Assembly: GCA_029289015.1 (NCBI GenBank)
Contig: JARFUL010000161.1
Location: forward strand, 1-7,128
DNA length: 7,128 bases
From: Syntrophobacteria bacterium
GTDB lineage: Bacteria > Desulfobacterota > Syntrophobacteria > JARFUL01
Reading direction: 5' to 3'
Shown here: positions 6,705-7,128 of the stretch, one piece after another
Position numbering within the stretch: position 1 is the first letter of the stretch
Layout of the letters: the number at the start of each line of letters is the position of its first letter
Program-made: the position numbers and the translations under genes
Notes under the pieces: generated by a model
Told to the model about the DNA's origin: nothing
The model's input: the letters and a program-made list of their open reading frames with translations, nothing else
Databases searched by the model: none

Positions 6705-6831
6705 GGAAGTGGGGTTAGTCGCTTCCTTGATTTTGTTCCGCAAAAGATGAGGGCAACAGAGGCTTCGTCACTTGATGTTGAAGTCTATTAACACGATTTG
6801 CGCCCGAATACCGGGCGCAGAGTCACTAACC
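6705..6831 (+). ncRNA. H-type pseudoknot within the structured RNA
   Basis: Stem 1 is GGAAGTG (6705-6711) with CGCTTCC (6720-6726), six Watson-Crick pairs and one G-U. Seven of its eight loop bases, GGTTAGT (6713-6719), are perfectly complementary to ACTAACC (6825-6831). Loop 1 is a single base (6712) and there is no base between the stems, the classic geometry for a one-base crossing of the deep groove of a 6-7 bp stem. The long third loop holds three self-contained hairpins. Confidence 0.55.
6795..6824 (+). ncRNA. Strong GC-rich hairpin in the structured RNA
   Basis: TGCGCCCG (6799-6806) pairs perfectly with CGGGCGCA (6812-6819) around AATAC. The stem extends by four more pairs (6795-6798 with 6821-6824) past a single bulged G. 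It ends exactly where the 3' strand of the pseudoknot stem begins, allowing coaxial stacking. No T run follows, so it is not a terminator. Confidence 0.65.
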
Positions 6832-6953
6832 ATCAATCCTTAACGGAATTACAGAAAGGGGGTGAGGCTATTTCCGTTTGTTCTGGGGATTGAACTACCC
6901 TAAAGAGCGAACGCTTGTGAGTTTCGACAGAAGAGGCTTCACAAAGCTGGTAA

Positions 6954-6958
6954 GGAGG
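6954..6958 (+). promoter_or_regulatory. Shine-Dalgarno before the short ORF, partly sequestered
   Basis: GGAGG lies seven bases before ATG at 6966. Its last two G residues fall in GGTAGTT (6957-6963), which is fully complementary to AACTACC (6893-6899). Folding of the RNA would therefore mask part of the ribosome-binding site. Confidence 0.55.
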
Positions 6959-6965
6959 TAGTTTG

Positions 6966-7124
6966 ATGTCAGAGGATATCAAAAAACAAGTTGAAGGGGC
7001 GGCATTTTATATGCCGCCGAACGCATTGCCTCTTCTCTGGCTTCCCTCCTGGCGGAGGAAGTGGCATTGCCACTTTTCTGGCTTCCTCCTGGCGGAGGAA
7101 GCATGGTGGACGGGCAACATGTAG
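6966..7124 (+). CDS. Short ORF, 52 residues, probably truncated or repeat-disrupted
   Basis: An ATG preceded by a good Shine-Dalgarno opens a 52-codon frame ending in TAG at 7122-7124. The first residues, MSEDIKKQVEGAAFYMPP, look like a normal charged helix start. From about residue 18 the frame runs through tandem hairpin repeats and becomes an odd tryptophan- and leucine-rich sequence (for example WLPSWRRKWHCHF, 25-37). I do not recognise either part. Likely readings are the 5' remnant of a gene into which a repeat was inserted, a small leader peptide, or a frame that is not translated. The initiation signals and position directly after the structured RNA make some translation plausible; the mature product is doubtful. 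Confidence 0.35.
   Translation: MSEDIKKQVEGAAFYMPPNALPLLWLPSWRRKWHCHFSGFLLAEEAWWTGNM
6998..7018. repeat. Inverted repeat, 8-bp stem
   Basis: GGCGGCAT (6998-7005) pairs with ATGCCGCC (7011-7018) around a five-base AT loop. It lies inside the short ORF and is not followed by a T run. It marks the left edge of the repeat-rich block. Confidence 0.65.
7023..7103. repeat. Two tandem copies of a 40-41 bp hairpin repeat
   Basis: Copy 1 (7023-7063) and copy 2 (7064-7103) both begin GCATTGCC and end in a palindrome. Copy 2 has a perfect 9-bp stem (7081-7089/7094-7102) around TGGC; copy 1 has the same stem with one extra C (7041-7049/7054-7061). The junction itself forms a third hairpin, AAGTGGC/GCCACTT (7059-7065/7069-7075). 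Each palindrome contains both GGAGG and CCTCC. Confidence 0.75.
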
Positions 7125-7128
7125 GCTA

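Larger units (their letters stand above)
6543..6963 (+). ncRNA. Candidate large structured RNA, class unknown
   Basis: A run of potential helices fills this gene-free stretch. P1: 6543-6550/6593-6600 (8 bp), enclosing GCGC (6560-6563/6571-6574) and GGAC/GTCC (6576-6579/6587-6590). CCCGG/CCGGG: 6626-6630/6646-6650. Hairpin 6666-6677/6683-6693 with one bulge. H-type pseudoknot: 6705-6711/6720-6726 with 6713-6719/6825-6831. TTTTG/CAAAA: 6731-6735/6741-6745. AGGCTTC/GAAGTCT: 6760-6766/6780-6786. GC-rich hairpin 6795-6806/6812-6824. Nested helices 6833-6839/6887-6893 and 6842-6848/6872-6878. Hairpin 6913-6925/6930-6947. Closing helix 6893-6899/6957-6963. Several contain G-U pairs (6668-6691, 6671-6688, 6710-6721, 6762-6784) that would be A-C mismatches on the other strand, so the plus strand is the transcript. 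I tested it by eye against tmRNA, RNase P RNA, SRP RNA, group I and II introns and common riboswitches and saw no match. An IscB-type omega (HEARO) RNA remains possible. The pairings were hunted for, so chance matches are among them. Confidence 0.6.

Noticed and set aside
6913..6947. tRNA-like fragment suggested by the GTTTCGAC stretch
   Set aside because: No cloverleaf or acceptor stem can be drawn; the bases are better explained as one long hairpin.
6543..6963. Group I or group II intron, tmRNA, RNase P RNA, SRP RNA or a familiar riboswitch
   Set aside because: I could not find the conserved core sequences: no GAAA-capped domain V, no P7-type core strands, no tRNA-like TTCGA arm with CCA end, no RNase P GAGGAAAGTCC-like box, no SRP GGAAGCAGC-like loop, no B12 or T-box motif. 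A covariance-model scan would be decisive.
6998..7018. Hairpin as terminator of the structured RNA
   Set aside because: The stem is good but is followed by GAACGC, not a T run.
7023..7103. CRISPR array
   Set aside because: Only two adjacent copies with no spacer between them, and the units are themselves palindromic.

Overview
The window looks like a GC-rich bacterial chromosome segment. One long, tightly packed gene cluster lies on the minus strand (about 6370 down to 120), and a 758-base stretch without any sizeable gene follows at the right end. The genes are ordinary bacterial ones: long-chain polyprenyl diphosphate synthase, RimO, two PP-loop sulfur-transfer enzymes and a YbgC-type thioesterase. 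Their style and combination would fit a Deltaproteobacterium/Desulfobacterota-like lineage, but that is a low-confidence inference; nothing here fixes the taxon.

Layout, in transcription order on the minus strand: an unrecognised 150-residue basic-tailed protein (6370-5918); a hotdog-fold acyl-CoA thioesterase (5896-5462); a LarE-type sacrificial sulfur transferase (5475-4666); a second PP-loop protein of MnmA/ThiI-like chemistry with a C-terminal zinc ribbon (4669-3521); a polytopic membrane protein with an internal duplication (3528-2560); RimO (2528-1206); and a long-chain trans-polyprenyl diphosphate synthase (1133-120). Spacings are 21 bp, then overlaps of 14, 4 and 8 bp, then gaps of 31 and 72 bp. 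The middle of the cluster is therefore almost certainly co-transcribed and translationally coupled. The common thread of the centre is sulfur insertion: LarE, the MnmA/ThiI-like protein and RimO all add sulfur to a nucleotide, a probable tRNA or a ribosomal protein. The thioesterase, the membrane protein and the prenyl synthase point to lipid or isoprenoid metabolism. The last 119 bases at the left end are AT-rich (25% GC by count) and hold no visible gene or hairpin terminator.

The right end (6371-7128) is different. It is less GC-rich, has no long open frame, and is full of potential base pairing. From 6543 to 6963 I can draw about ten helices of 4-12 bp on the plus strand. They include a three-way junction, a well-proportioned H-type pseudoknot and a helix that covers part of a good ribosome-binding site. 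Several helices need G-U pairs that only the plus strand can make, so the likely product is a plus-strand structured RNA of about 420 nt, divergent from the operon. I do not recognise its class. It leads directly into a 52-codon open frame at 6966. That frame's first 17 or so codons look natural, but the rest is built from tandem GC-rich hairpin repeats (6998-7103). This RNA is the best candidate in the window for something undescribed.
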